Shown here piece by piece: positions 46,036 to 58,177 of a stretch of DNA of 64,000 bases. The position numbers and the translations under genes were made by a program. Numbering within the stretch: the first letter of the stretch is position 1; the number at the start of each line of letters is the position of its first letter. The stretch is from Aquatica leii (taxonomy: Eukaryota > Arthropoda > Insecta > Coleoptera > Lampyridae): positions 61,377,389 through 61,441,388 of the forward strand of contig CM069435.1 of assembly GCA_035610365.1 (NCBI GenBank), given 5' to 3'. The notes beneath the pieces were generated by a model. It worked only from the letters and a program-made list of their open reading frames with translations, was not told the DNA's origin and ran no database searches.

Positions 46036-47310
46036 ATGAACAACGAAGAAATCAATTGTACTCCTCCTGAAATAAGAAAACTTGCGATAGAAGCAATAGA
46101 TAAACTACTACTAACAAAAAGTCGACCAGTTTATGAAAAACAGTATACACTATTTAATGATTGGTGTAAAGAAAAAAGTTGTTGGTGTTACAGAGAATGG
46201 AATGCTAGCAGATTTTAAAGAAAAAAGCAAGTGCAAAAAATCGTCTACATTATGGATAACATGCTGAGAACATGTTTAATTATATACAGAGATTGATATT
46301 TCTAAATGTGTAAAGCTGCTGAGATTACTCATGCCAAAGTCCCATGGACATCAAGCAAAGAAATCTAAAATATTAGAATCAGTCAAGATTAACCGGTTTG
46401 TTGATAGTGCTGATGACGTACATTATCTTGCTCTAAAGGTACATAGGTATTTTGCAATTTATTCATCAGCATCTATGGTAGATCTGTCACAATAAAAGTT
46501 ACTCTATTATATATATATTATTTATTTACTTCTATTTTTGTTTCGGTTATTGTTATAATGGGTGCTTGCAGTTGTGGCGAATTAATAAAAATGTCGATAG
46601 ATGATATTCAATATCAAGAAGAAATGATCATCGTAACCCTTCCGCACAATAAAACAAATGCACATCGAGTGTTTGTAATTTTTAAATTGCATTGGATAAA
46701 TTTAATTAAAAAGTACAGCAACCATCGTCGTAGTGCAGTCTTAACAAAACGTTTCTTAACAAATCGTAATGGACTATGTGTATTAAGTTGGATTGGTATA
46801 AACACGATTAGTAAAGTGCCAAAAACAATTGCAGTTTATTGAAATTAGAGAACCCTGAGCTATACACTGGCCACTGTCTCAGACGTTCTAGTGCAACTCA
46901 ATTGCCTAACCAAGGCACTTGATCAGAATAAAACAACAGTGGATGGAGAAGTTCAGCTGTACCAGTAGGTTACATTGAAACCTCTGTAAGTAAAAAAAAA
47001 ATCTTCCAGTCAAGCTGTGACAACCAATTTTCCTCAAACCTGCGAGGTAGGAAACATTGCCGATACAAATCATATCCACAATGACAATACTTACAGTAGA
47101 TGTAGAAACGTCGTGGGCAACAGCAAATTCAAAGCAAATATTGTGTCACAAAGTATGCCTGGCATAACAATTACTGCAACAAACTCATGCACAGTCAACA
47201 TTAAAGTTTTTAATAATTGTACAACTACAACTGCCACAAACAACGTCGCTGTTGAAATATTATGCAACCCAAAAGCGTTGAATAATGAAATTCTTATGTC
47301 ACGCAATTAA
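46036..47310 (+). pseudogene. Crypton tyrosine recombinase, decayed copy 1
   Basis: In order: an N-terminal region (46036-46218, KQYTLFNDWCKEK), a further exon-like part ending LALK at a GTACAT boundary near 46440 (PKSHGHQAKKSKILE), the catalytic domain from 46558 (GELIKMSIDDI, LPHNKTNAHRVFVIF, GLCVLSWIGINTISKVPKTIAVY), and after a stop GHCLRRSSATQL, then WRSSAVPVGYIETS to about 46975. A Cys/Asn-rich C-terminal frame (47017-47310, with NCTTTT) follows. Cryptons move by tyrosine-recombinase chemistry using an R...H/K...RHR...Y set. Here the first Arg position reads Ser (GACSCGEL) although the later Arg and the Tyr in GYIE remain. With stops, frameshifts and a lost Arg the enzyme is inactive. 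The gap at 46441-46557 could be an intron. Confidence 0.75.
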
Positions 47311-48539
47311 ATAAAATATGTTTATTTTGTCTTACATAAAAATTATTTTTCCGTGTACTTAACTCTTTACTATTTTAGTTAACAACACTTTTTTCATTTA
47401 ATTCATATATTTTATAGCATTCGTTTGAGTTTTACCGAGTAAGGGACGTGCTCAGAACGTTCTCAAAGTGTTTACAAGGCGAAATCTTAGTGTACATAAT
47501 GTGTGAAGTGATATAAGCGACCTGCGCCATTGACCGGAGTTGTCAGATAAGCGGAAGTGTCATGTTCCCGGTGCAAAAAAAAATACCGAGTATTAAGAGA
47601 ATTTATTATTACGTAACTTTTGCAAACCTAAATAAACAGGCTTTTTATGTTACTATTCCGTATTTCCCCTAAGCTATTGATCTGACAACATTGCAACAAA
47701 CATAACCTCAACAACTGTTGTAATAACAAACATTACAAAGAAAACATGTTGCTATAATTGAGAAACGTTTTCAAGTAGGTGAACCACAGTTTTCAGCGTT
47801 AGCAGATTAGAAGCATGTGAATATAATCAGCTAATTTACACGAGGAGCACATTGACATATGAATTTAGTCTACGTGGAGTTATCGGTGCAAAAATGCATC
47901 TGATTATGATAGCTTGATTTTAAATTATGTTAAAAGTGTTTTAATATGATGTTTGTCCCCTGTATAAGATTTGTTCTCGGAACGTCAATTTTTTGTCGCA
48001 TTGTATAGAAATAAATTGTCAAAGTTTAAACACGATTTTATTCTTATCAATAAGTTTGCCGGTAAACAAGAAACCAGGCAACATTTTCAAGAAAACGCGG
48101 AAGCTCTTCAATTGATTGACAGACAACATACTGACCAAAGGCTGAAGTACTAGTAAAGTGATTTTATAAATGCAGGGCACAGCGCACGGGTGTGAGTGTA
48201 AGCAAACAGTCAGAAAAATTTACAAATCATCGTTAGTTGAACTATAGTTGTTAAGTATTTACATAGTTTTGAAATTATTTAAAATAAATTAATGGCTGAC
48301 CAGTTTTAATTATGTAAGCACCAATTATTTATTAAACGACACGAGGAAAGTAATCGCAACGCAAACATTGACAAGTTAGAATTTATTACTTTACTTGCTC
48401 CAACTGTTCATGTTAACATTTCAGAAGTCAAAGATTTATCTTCAGTCACTATTATTCTTTTCTTGAAATTTTAATTTTATTTTTGATGTTATCTTTGACA
48501 TAGACTTCTGCGATAATACTACTACACTAGTCGCCATGC
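47311..48539. other. AT-rich sequence between the two Crypton relics
   Basis: The open frame at 47971-48153 has no recognised domain. About 47440-47580 is less AT-rich and could still belong to copy 1. No terminal sequence was identified. Confidence 0.45.
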
Positions 48540-48544
48540 TTCTT

Positions 48545-48871
48545 TAAAACTTAAATGTCAACTCCACTGTCGGCTGGAAATATCGCTGATGTCCTTGGAA
48601 AAGAATGACCTGGAAGTTGTTTGGCTCCGGTAGCCCTAAGTACGCAGCAATTTTCTTTGATGAACGGTAAAAAGTGTTTATACCAATTGGTTGCTTTGCA
48701 CACGTTTATAAAATTTAATATAGTCTGCGGCTATGTGGAGCACATTTTTTGGTTTAAAATTCAAATAGTTTCTGTGAAACTCAATTCCGTTTACTCCATC
48801 TTTTGATGTAACTGTAAAAATTTGTTTTTTTCTTGTTTTCGTATCATGTAATGTTATAACCAAAATATGTC
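48545..48871 (-). pseudogene. Crypton tyrosine recombinase, decayed copy 2 (fragment)
   Basis: The minus-strand frame 48863-48678 reads LHDTKTRKKQIFTVTS..., matching the strand region that follows the first catalytic Arg in Cryptons, and runs to VQSNQLV. After an apparent one-base loss the match continues as GINTFYRSSKKIAAYLGLPEP and then, with another frame change, GHSFPRTSAIF and ADSGVDI near 48550. A splice-acceptor-like TTATTTATTACAG precedes the first piece (about 48872-48884). The RR of the usual HSFRRTSA motif reads PR here. The gene would be a DNA-strand-exchange recombinase; this fragment is dead and lacks its N-terminal and Tyr-containing parts. It is on the opposite strand from copy 1 and differs in sequence, so it is a separate insertion. 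Confidence 0.65.
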
Positions 48872-48899
48872 TGTAATAAATAAAACAAACCTTGTCAAC

Positions 48900-49820
48900 A
48901 AATTTGGAATTAGAATATCTTTAATTGCCCATTGTAAATTTTTTTATTACTCTAGCTACAGAACTGCTGTTAAGTTGTCTTTGCTTTAAACTTTATGATA
49001 ATAAACTTGACTCGGTTCATGATACCAATAGCAAATTTTTGTCATTATTTTTGTTTCATTGACTCATTTTTGATGAACGTTTTTACACAAATGCTTTACT
49101 TGCTCATATTTTTTGTTACTATGTCAACAAAAACTCGACATACTTTGATATAGTACGAGTATATAACGGTATTAGACCGATATGGGTTATATAACAGACG
49201 AGGTTGAAATATTATAAAATCGAGGCGCAGCTGATTTTGCATATCAGCATAATCAACTTAATTTCTTTTGCAAGTAGACACAGGAAAAGTAGGGAAAGTG
49301 TCAAAAACTGAAAATTTTTTTAAACAGCGCGGGTAGGTTAGTTATTTATAATTTTTAAAACCATGTTTTTTTTATCACTAAAAAGTGTTTTAACTGCATG
49401 TGTTTTTACAATTTACGTTCTCAATTACCTATAGCTGGAGACAACATCAACGCTTATTTTTTAACAATGATGTACAAAAAAAAACGATGAATAATAAGAT
49501 ATAGTAATAATCAAAAAAAGTTAATTAGTAAATTGTTACGTTTTTTAAATATTATTTTATATGTATGTAAGTATAGTTGTTGCTTTTATTACTAAATAAA
49601 TAATTATTTATGTATTGTATTTGTTTTAAAAAATGTTTTAATTCTTACTTACGACGATTGGGTTTCTTAGTCAAAAATTGAATTTTCAAAGAATAATAAA
49701 TATATTTAACTACAAGTAATTTTATGATTAAAGTCAAGCAAATAAAATGGTTATTTAATTAAGTACTTTTTTTTACAAAAACAAACATAGTTAAAGTATT
49801 TTGTAAATTGTTTCCAAAAA
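48900..49820. other. AT-rich sequence, nothing recognised
   Basis: No reading frame with recognisable content. Possible further Crypton exons upstream on the minus strand were not found. Confidence 0.5.
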
Positions 49821-49826
49821 GAGAAA

Positions 49827-50082
49827 ACCGCTGTCCAGTAGTTTGCTCTGGTAGCATTTTCACATTTGCATTGACATTTATTAATATTATTATTAATTAT
49901 AGTTCTGTCAATGCATTTATGTAAGTATACGGATAAAGAGCACGAAAAAAGCAAACCGACCGTCCAATGGTTTACTCTAGTGGAATTTTTACAATTGCTT
50001 ACTTTACAATGTTATACGTTGTGGTTTTTGCCCGCAGTATATTCAAAGGTTATTTGAACTACGCGGGTAGAAAATATGCTTT
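49827..50082. repeat. Dispersed repeat, copies 2 and 3 (related to 9893-10022)
   Basis: The full match at 49953-50082 shares CCGTCCAAT, TTTACTCTAGTGG, GTTGTGGTTTTT and the terminal hairpin CCCGCAG...TTCAAAG / TTTGAAC...CGCGGG. A partial copy at 49827-49877 repeats only the left part (TGTCCAGTAGTTTGCTCTGG). The strand is unknown. It may be a MITE or the end of a DNA transposon. Confidence 0.55.
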
Positions 50083-50799
50083 GCAACGTTTATCTGCATA
50101 GTAAATTTACACTACGAGATGGCTTTGTAATCATATTTTGTTTATGTTAAAAAATACACATAAGCTACCAACACTGACTACTGAAAAAAAGTAGAAACAT
50201 TATGGTAATGACATCTGCTTCTTTATAATATAAATATATATTCCCTAAAGATTTTGGGACGGAGCTATAAGTTTTAAACTAGAAAACAAAATAATTGAGA
50301 ATTAGGGGATCACTAAAAGTCATAAAAATTACATTCTCAGATAGTTTAAAACTTCTATAACCTCAACAGTTTTAAATAGCCTGTCGAGATTTACATTATT
50401 TTAAAGAAGATAAAAGAAAAAGGTATCCCCATACATAACATAACATAAAACCAGATACCTTAATCATTTCAACAATTATGAGGGGTCGTCTACTAAATGA
50501 AAAAATAAAATGTTTTGATGTTTTTTGCACGTTTATTAAAACTTTTATAAAAAAAATTAAATTGCCGACTGTTTTCGATTTTGTAATGAACTAAGTGCTT
50601 GTAAATAGAATCATTAACTATCAGAAGCATATCCCTAGTAATATTGCTGGTTTACTCGAATATGCGATTTTTTAAATTATTTATTGATTCTAGTTATTTT
50701 GTATACATTTTTCTTTTCATAAACCCTCAAAAGAAAAAAATGAGTGGTTTTAGATCAGAGGATCATGGGAGACATCTAATTTCAACTATTTTATCAATA

Positions 50800-51180
50800 T
50801 TACGGTTTGGAAATAAGCGGTGAGGATGATCTCTTTGTCAACACAATAAAGACAATTGTGCTTATTGACCTTACCGTTCAAGTAGAAAGCAGCTTCATTA
50901 GAGAAAACAACATTAAAAATTTATTTGTCATCACATTTTTTCGCACTGTTTTACAAAATTTCAACCTTCTATGAAACTCACTTTTGTTTAATTACTGAAC
51001 TAAGAGTTTTTGCAGATTTCGTTCTGAGAGTTCTCAGATCTTTCACAGTTCCTTCTTCTTGAAATGTTCGAACAGTTCTTTTGACTGTTGATTTATAAAT
51101 CGATAGTCGTTGATAAAAACCCAAAGCCACAAACCATCAAAAGAGCGATTCTTTTTTCGGTCAGTTTTTGCGCAACTTTT
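50800..51180 (-). pseudogene. IS630/Tc1-like DDE transposase remnant (middle part)
   Basis: The minus strand near 50915-50812 encodes FSNEAAFYLNGKVNKHNCLY, matching the 'FSDEAxFxLxGxVNxQN' region of insect IS630-type transposases, in which the acidic residue after FSD/FSN is one of the catalytic carboxylates; here Asp has become Asn. Upstream on the same strand (to about 51180) short matches in changing frames suggest the preceding domain. There are several stops, and no inverted ends were recognised. It is probably from a different element than the remnant at 28.4-28.8 kb, which preserves the C-terminal end instead. Confidence 0.55.
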
Positions 51181-52680
51181 AGAATTAATAAAAGCAAATT
51201 TTAGAAATAAAGTTTGGTATAATTAAATAACAAAAGAAGATAGTACGTAGAACATTTAACACAACACTACAACAGCAATAGTAATCATGTAAAAAAACAA
51301 CAGCTTATGAAATCACAATAACAGTATTTTGTATTATTACTTTATCATTTTTTTTAGTTACGTAAAAGTAAAAATGCAGACATAAACTACAAATAATCGA
51401 GACCAATAAAATCAATAATTTGAACATTTGTTATAAAAATCGTATTAAACGTGCAAAAAAACATTATATTATTAAATTGCTATTGCACTAATTAGTTGCA
51501 AGTAATCGATGATTATATTGCTTACTTTACTTACGTTTTTGCTATGTCTCTAATGTTTGTATAGTAATTTTGTAAGATTATTAGTTATTTTTTATTTTAC
51601 GATTTTATCTAAATTTACGGTTATCTTGAGTATAATCAATTTGTAATTTGACAGAAAACAATAAACTCATTTAATTATTGTTGTTATTATGCACGTTTTT
51701 AATTTTTTGTTATTTACAATATAGCGGACAGTTTCATTATTAAGATAAGTTTTATGTATTTGTTTATTAGATTTTTTTTTCTAAACATTTTTTTGTAATC
51801 AATTTTTGTGATAATTATTTTGTATAATTGTACTGACGTATATATTTGAATTTAGAATAATACATTTGTTAATATTGTTCGTAAAAATTTAAAAAGTTAT
51901 TTTTGTAACACAATAAACTCTGCTTTTAAAAATTAAAACAAAACGTATTGATCCGGTCAAAAACCTTATAACTTTTAATTATGCATAAAAATATTATTAA
52001 TTAATAATAATACTACATAGTAACTTCCGCTTTTGATGAGGGTCTAACTATTTTATTATCGATCCTTTGAATTAGTTACATCGTGCAACTGTTTACTAAA
52101 CATACGAAAATATTACAATCTTATTTTTTTTAAATAGATATTCTGGTATCTTACTTTTTTAGGTAATATAACAGTTGTAAATGAAAATTACCTTATATTA
52201 TATACATTACATGAATAAAAAGAAACATTAAACATATTTCGTTATAAATGATAATTAAATACGATAAATAACATGTTATTTGTAGAAAATAAACCTAAAA
52301 AAGTATGTATGAGGTAATCTTCGAAACTACTCATCCGATTTCAAAAGTTTTTTTTGCCAATATTTAGAATAGACTTTTAAGGTTGACATAAGCTGTATAT
52401 TATCCTGTTAAAATAACAAAGCTTATTGTGTTGATTTATTTTACAACTAATTTTAATGATGGTTAAGCGAAGCATTTCTTACGAACGCTACTTAAACCGT
52501 AAAAGATATATCCACATATACGTTAAGATTAATTTAACCTATCAAGGGGAATTTAAGTAGATAATTTTAAATTCTTATCAATATTTATTTACTAATCAAG
52601 GAAACGTTGTATAAATAAAAGTAGTTTAGATTTGCAATCGTGTTTTTCAAAAATTAAATACGTTTTGGTATAAGCGAGTG
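51181..52680. other. AT-rich sequence, nothing recognised
   Basis: Stops in all frames and no repeat family recognised. Confidence 0.55.
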
Positions 52681-52688
52681 GCAAAGAC

Positions 52689-52830
52689 GGAAAATTCTTT
52701 GACAGAAATTCTTCAAATGAAAATTCTTCGAGAGGAATTCTTCGAAACAACAATTCTTTGACAATGCAGTTACTCGAAACACAATTCTTCGAAAATACAA
52801 TTGTTCGACATGAAAATTCTTCGAATAAAT
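52689..52830. repeat. Degenerate AATTCTTCGAA minisatellite
   Basis: About nine imperfect units of 13-18 bases around the motif AATTCTTCGAA. Overlapping open frames on either strand merely read through the repeat. Confidence 0.8.
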
Positions 52831-53168
52831 AATGAATAGAGCCGCATTCACATTTTTCAAGTATACCAGTACTTCAAATAATTGTCTTTTGATAATTCTA
52901 AGTATAAATAATATGTTTTATGAGCCTGAGATTTTCTTTAATTTTATTATTGTAAATTGTATAAAAAGAGTTTTAGGAATACTTTTTTCTAGTAGTTGTC
53001 GTACATTGCACTTTTTGTTTTTTTTTAAATTTTATCGTTTTTATTTCATTTTATATTTAACTTTGCATTAGTGTTACTGTTACGTACGGCGTACATATTT
53101 TTAAGTAGTTGTCAATATTTTATTTTAAGGTATGTTTATCGCTTTTACTGTCTAATTTATACCATACA

Positions 53169-54309
53169 TTAATAACCAATGTTATGTGCTATCCCACAAA
53201 AGTATTGGAGTAGATCATCAACAGGATCATAATTTTCTACAACGCGTCTAATTCTCTCCGCGTAATCCCGATATTGTTTACGGCCTGCAAGTCCGTTTTG
53301 TCCGCTGTAATATTGGTTAATTCGAACCTCATTTAAACTTTGCTCCTTTCCAAATATTTGGGTGGTTTCCGTAAACCTGCTCCTGAAAGCCACGGTGCCA
53401 TCCCTCAAGGGAATTATTTGTGTTAGGCATATTTTGAAGCACTCCATTGTAGCAGTTCCACATATCGTGACTATATTTTGGTTCTCGACGTCGGTCTGGA
53501 CGACCAGATTCTTCCGGTGGAAGAACCTCGTTGTCGACTAAGAACTAAAATGCTTCAATCAAGTTATTTACTGGAACAAATACAAGCGCCGAAAGTAGTT
53601 TAAGGTTGAAGGCAAACTCGGCGTCTGTTTCGTATCGTTGTTGTATGCCATTTCTTTGGATACTACGAAAAACACATTGAGAGAAGTGGAAAAAACAACC
53701 GCGAATTCTTGAGTGAGGAAATTCAGTTTTGATGGCGTCTATCATTGCAGCTTCAAAATCAATAATTATGATCTGTGGATCAACCGCTGCTTCAAGTTCT
53801 TTGAGTTGACTTAGTAATCGAATGTAAGTCCCACGAGTTTTATCCGGTAGAAGAACATATAACAATGGTATACCATTATTTTCTTTTTGACCATGTATTG
53901 TATATAACTGGACAAACAGTGGCGGGCTTGTCCTTAAGGTCTTATCAGCATACCAATTTTCGGAACGCGCTAAAAGTTGCAGATTGCGTCTGGTAGAAAA
54001 AATCAAACTTCGATTATCTGCTGCGCCAGAATCGTACAGCAGAAACTGCTCTCCACTTTCTAATCGACAGTAGTTGTCCGGGAAAATTATGTCTCGACGA
54101 TGAATAGGTACGGCGGGTCCAGGATTTGCTTTCGTACGAACGTTCCTTATTGTTCGTTTCATAGTATCAACCGAAGGCAGTCTAGCTGCAACAGCATGAT
54201 TGAGACTAGTTGATGCTGTTGAAATAATGTGCTGTGGCGTATCACAAGTGTTTCTAGCATTATCCACGGAGAGAAATCTGCAATCACTAGTTATGAATAG
54301 TATGTTCAT
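53169..54309 (-). pseudogene. Mutator-like (MULE) transposase, broken
   Basis: The main frame (54309-53545) contains the MULE core: WYADKTLRTSPPLFVQLYTIHG, with the first catalytic Asp, then IIIDFEAAMIDAI with the second Asp, and GCFFHFSQCVFR, the His-containing segment that follows. An in-frame TAG near 53545 ends it; the same frame then continues (LVDNEVLPPEES, then MPNTNNSLEGWH) until a frameshift near 53370, after which 53358-53169 supplies the C-terminal part (EQSLNEVRINQYYSGQN and YRDYAERIRRVVENYDP). The enzyme would cut and join transposon ends in the nucleus. A FLYWCH zinc finger, common at the N-terminus of such insect proteins, was not found; the frame appears to begin just after it, possibly at a splice acceptor near 54284. 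No terminal repeats were identified. Confidence 0.8.
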
Positions 54310-55670
54310 AAATTACACATTTAATAAAATTTATAAAATATGAATTATATTATGATGTTATGCGTAATACGCATACAACATTCCTAAGAGTGCAATTTGT
54401 ATGAGTTACGTGTATTCATGTATTATGATTATGGTTTATAAATGTAATAAAGTTATGAATTGTTTTCATATTTTACTAGTTATCACTATAGTTATAATTT
54501 TATCTTAAGTTATGAGCAAACCTTCTTATATTATGATACATCAGCAAAACCAGCAGAACGTTTCACACGCAGATAGTGTGTGCATTGCATCAACTAAAGA
54601 AGTGATTTTATCAACTGATAAAAAGGTAAGCAAAATGTAATAAAATTGTCATATATTTCTGTTTTTTGAGTTCTAATGTTTGTATATTAATTATTTTCTA
54701 CGAATATACATAAGATACAAATATTAGTACTTATAACATATTCACATACAAATTTATAATTCTTGCGTAAACTAGTAGGTAACGAAAATATATTACATTA
54801 TAAAGTATGTATTTGTATGAGGTGTACCAAATTAATTTGCCGTTTATCTCAATTTTACATTATATATTGTGCGTATTTCCATTTCTTAAAATTAATATTA
54901 AAAACGTTCATAAATACTAACAATCCAAAGTAGGTACATATGTTCTGTTTTGTATTTAAAATGATAAGTTTCTCCGGTATCAGCTAGTGTCAAAAATGTT
55001 TACATAAGTTAGAATTTTACAACACGTTCTAGTCATTAATGCACATACGTCTAAGGTAATCAAATCCCTATCGCGAAACGATTCAAGGAATTACATATAT
55101 TCCGGTACCCGTATTTATTACCACAAAAACATACAGTTGTCAAAGTAGTCATAGTATCCAAAGTAATCAAAGTAACGAGTTAAAGTAACGAATACAAACA
55201 GTATAAGTAAGGAATAGTAACGATTACTCAAAAGTAACGAAATTCACCATCACTTTAACTTGAATTAGAATTAGATATACAAGATGTTCAAAGTTATCTG
55301 TTTATTATTGCTATTTTGATTAATATTAAAGCTACAAATTAGATTAAATTGAAAGTTGAAACACTTTTGATCACTTTCTGTTTATTTACATTTTCTAATA
55401 CACATACTTCTTATTTCTAGATTTGCGTCGCTATAATTTAACTAAAGTATTGCAGAGTTGTAAAACCTAAAGGCCGTAAGAAAATAGAAAATAAGGTATG
55501 GAAAGTTAGCATTGGAGATACACGGAAGTTTTTTAGTTCTGAAGTGAGAACAGTGGCAGATATGTGTAGTAAGGATGACGATAATCTAGTTTGCTTTGGT
55601 AACGGATAATATTACGCATTTATACAATAATTTTCTATAAACTTTTGATGCCTACTTTAAAATAATGAAT
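54310..55670. other. AT-rich sequence with weak exon-like pieces
   Basis: On the plus strand 54541-54627 reads as an open stretch ending at a GTAAGC donor, and 55456-55609 (VKPKGRKKIENKVWKV, then a stop) follows a TATTGCAG acceptor; I do not recognise either. Around 55150-55250 AGTAACGA/AAGTAACG recurs several times. Confidence 0.35.
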
Positions 55671-55683
55671 TTGATAAACGTTG

Positions 55684-56271
55684 TAATAGCGGCTTCCACG
55701 GCCGGAGTCTATACTAAGATAAGAACGTCTTCCGGGTTTGGACCGTGTCAATGTTGTAACCGAAGTTGCCAACGTTTTGCCCACTTTCGTAAGGGGATTC
55801 ATCAGGGCGTCAGAGAAATCGAAGAACTCAAAGAAACAACCGAAATCTAACTTCTCAAAAGTTAGGTAATCAACTTGTGAACTAAGCCAGATTCTAAACT
55901 ACGAAAAGGTAAGAAAGAAAACGATAAACTTGAAAAAGCAAACGAAAATCTAACAAAGAACCACTACAAAGTTAGGTAATCAACTTGTGAAACAAGCCAG
56001 ATTCTAGAATCCTAACTCTGTAGTGGTTCTTTGTTAGATTTTCGTTTGCTTTTCCAAGTTTATCGTTTTCTTTCTTACCTTTTCTGAGTTTAGAATCTAG
56101 CTTGGTTCACAAGTTGATTACCTAACTTTTAGTTAGATTTTGGTTGCTTGTTTGAGTTCTTCGATTTCTCTCACACCCTGATGAAGACCCTTACGAAAGT
56201 GGGCGAAACGTTGGCAACTTCGGTTACAACATTGACACGGTCCAGACCCGGAAGACGTTCTTATCTTAGTA
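55684..56271. mobile_element. Penelope-like family A, copy 5: large inverted repeat
   Basis: Two 3' ends of the element face each other. The left arm (about 55711-56002) is a minus-strand 3' end preceded by the conserved start GGCTTCCACGGCCGGAGTC (55691-55709); the right arm (about 56012-56272) is a plus-strand 3' end. They could form a hairpin of more than 250 bp. No coding sequence is present. TTGATAAACGTTG (55671-55683) and TTGATAAATGTTG (56272-56284) flank it as a 13-bp target duplication with one mismatch. The left arm has AAAA in place of the second hammerhead box; the right arm keeps both boxes. Confidence 0.9.
56166..56245 (+). ncRNA. Candidate hammerhead ribozyme, intact core (copy 5, right arm)
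   Basis: CTGATGA at 56177-56183 and GAAA at 56204-56207 with the ACCC/GGGC stem II between them. Stem III can form as GTTG...CAAC around an AACTTCGGTT hairpin, a stable UUCG-type loop, and CATTGACACGG follows as a possible cleavage region. It belongs to a Penelope-like terminal repeat; activity is not shown. Confidence 0.55.
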
Positions 56272-56284
56272 TTGATAAATGTTG

Positions 56285-58177
56285 CTGCCTATATGATAAG
56301 TAAACCTATTACAAAAATTATTTGTATTATTGTTCTTCAACTTCAATATTAAAAATTGTTTTTGTTAAATTATGTTGACTGCAATAGAAGAAAAGTTTTG
56401 TGGTTAGCAACTTGTAAAATTATTTTTTTAAATTGTTGCTCAAGTTCTGTTTCAGTTTTGTTTATATTATTTACGTTTTATTTATTTTATTAATCTGTAT
56501 TATTATATAACCCAGTCAACATCTACATATTTGGTACATATACTAGAAAGCTAGACGAAGTATCCAAGAAATATTACATATTCACATTACATATACGTAG
56601 TTAATATATAATAATAAATATTTATGTTATTGTGAGCATACCAGATACGGAACCAAGGAAATATAATGAAATGTTTGTATTTGCTATGTAACTTGGATAA
56701 CGTATTCAATACATATAAAGATACACGTATTTGTTATATATCTTTGAATATATTTCAAACCAGTGCGATTGTAATATATAAGTTACAAAATGAAAACCCT
56801 TTCTATGATACAAACAATAATTTTTGTATCGGATACTTGAGATATTCGTGTACCACATATATAATCAGTTTTATATATAATAAAAAAAAATAATAGTAAA
56901 ATATAAACACGTTTAAGTATATACATATATGTATCTACATCTACCCTAAATTATAATAAAAAAAACATTAAGTATTTTTGAAACTTTAGGTATGAAAGTT
57001 TTTTGGTTGCTAGTAGAATCAATTTCTCGCACTAAGTCGGCCCCAACCCCCCTCAAAAAAGAAATTCAATATTAAAACGTTATTACAAATAACGGTAAGT
57101 GTACCATATACAGTTTATAACATTTTTTAGAAAATATTTGTTTTATCATTTGACCCCTTAAACCTCTCAAAATTTTTTTTGTTACGAAACGAAACCACGA
57201 TAAACACTTTTAATACGTTTTATAGCACCTACTCGAACGGCGGAGTTCTTAAAACTTATCTTTCGGTGTTTTGTAAAAAATAACACAAAACATTCAAACT
57301 TTAAAAGTTAACATCTGACTAAATGTTTGTGGTACAAAGATAAAAAGTACAAATTATGTTTTAGTATTATTAGATTAGACGTAATTTGATAGGCCATCAT
57401 CCCTTATTAATCACGCTGTATGTACTTTTTTTAAAAATATATACCGTGATTCTGTTTCTTTTAGTTATAATTTATAAAAATAAAACGATTATATTCCTTT
57501 CCACGCTGATTTAGATTTATACATGTGTTTTTAATTCTAACAATTTTGCAGTAAGGGTAGCTGAAATAGCCAGTTTTTTCCACATTTTTTAAATGCAAAA
57601 CGATAGGTATTAGATATAGTTTAGATAGATAATTTAAATAATTAAGATCTGTTTTCAGTCTACGAGTTTTTTAATTTCATATTTTGTTATGTAATGTGCC
57701 GACTGCAGGTGCTAACATAAAATTTTAATACTTTTTCTTCGTTTGCGTTGTAATATTTTGTACTTAGTATACCTGGGTAACTGTTTTTATTTTTATGAGA
57801 AGTTCCGATGTAAAGTAATTGTATGCACAATGTTTGAAGTTGTATACCGACTCTGTGACTCACCCAACCCATCTCTGCCGTTTCTATTGTCTACGGCTTT
57901 TCTTTGACAACCATCGGTCAATTTTTTTTTAATGTAAATATTATTAGGTACCTAAACTTTAGTGTATAATAAATAACGGAATTTAAACTTCTATACTTAT
58001 TTACGTTTCGGCTAAAATATAAATGCCAAATTTTAAGCAGCCCTTACATAGTATATTGTTCCTTTTTTAACGCAAGCATGTTGTTAGAGAAGGAAAATGT
58101 AATTACCCATGTTTGTACTTTTGCCAAGAACACGCATCCCTTCTTCATTTTCAGTTGAAATATAATTTTTTTTTCAG
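56285..58177. other. AT-rich sequence, nothing recognised
   Basis: It contains many TATATA/ACATATA runs (about 56520-56960). Open frames at 56666-56893 and 57687-57872 have no recognisable content. Confidence 0.5.
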
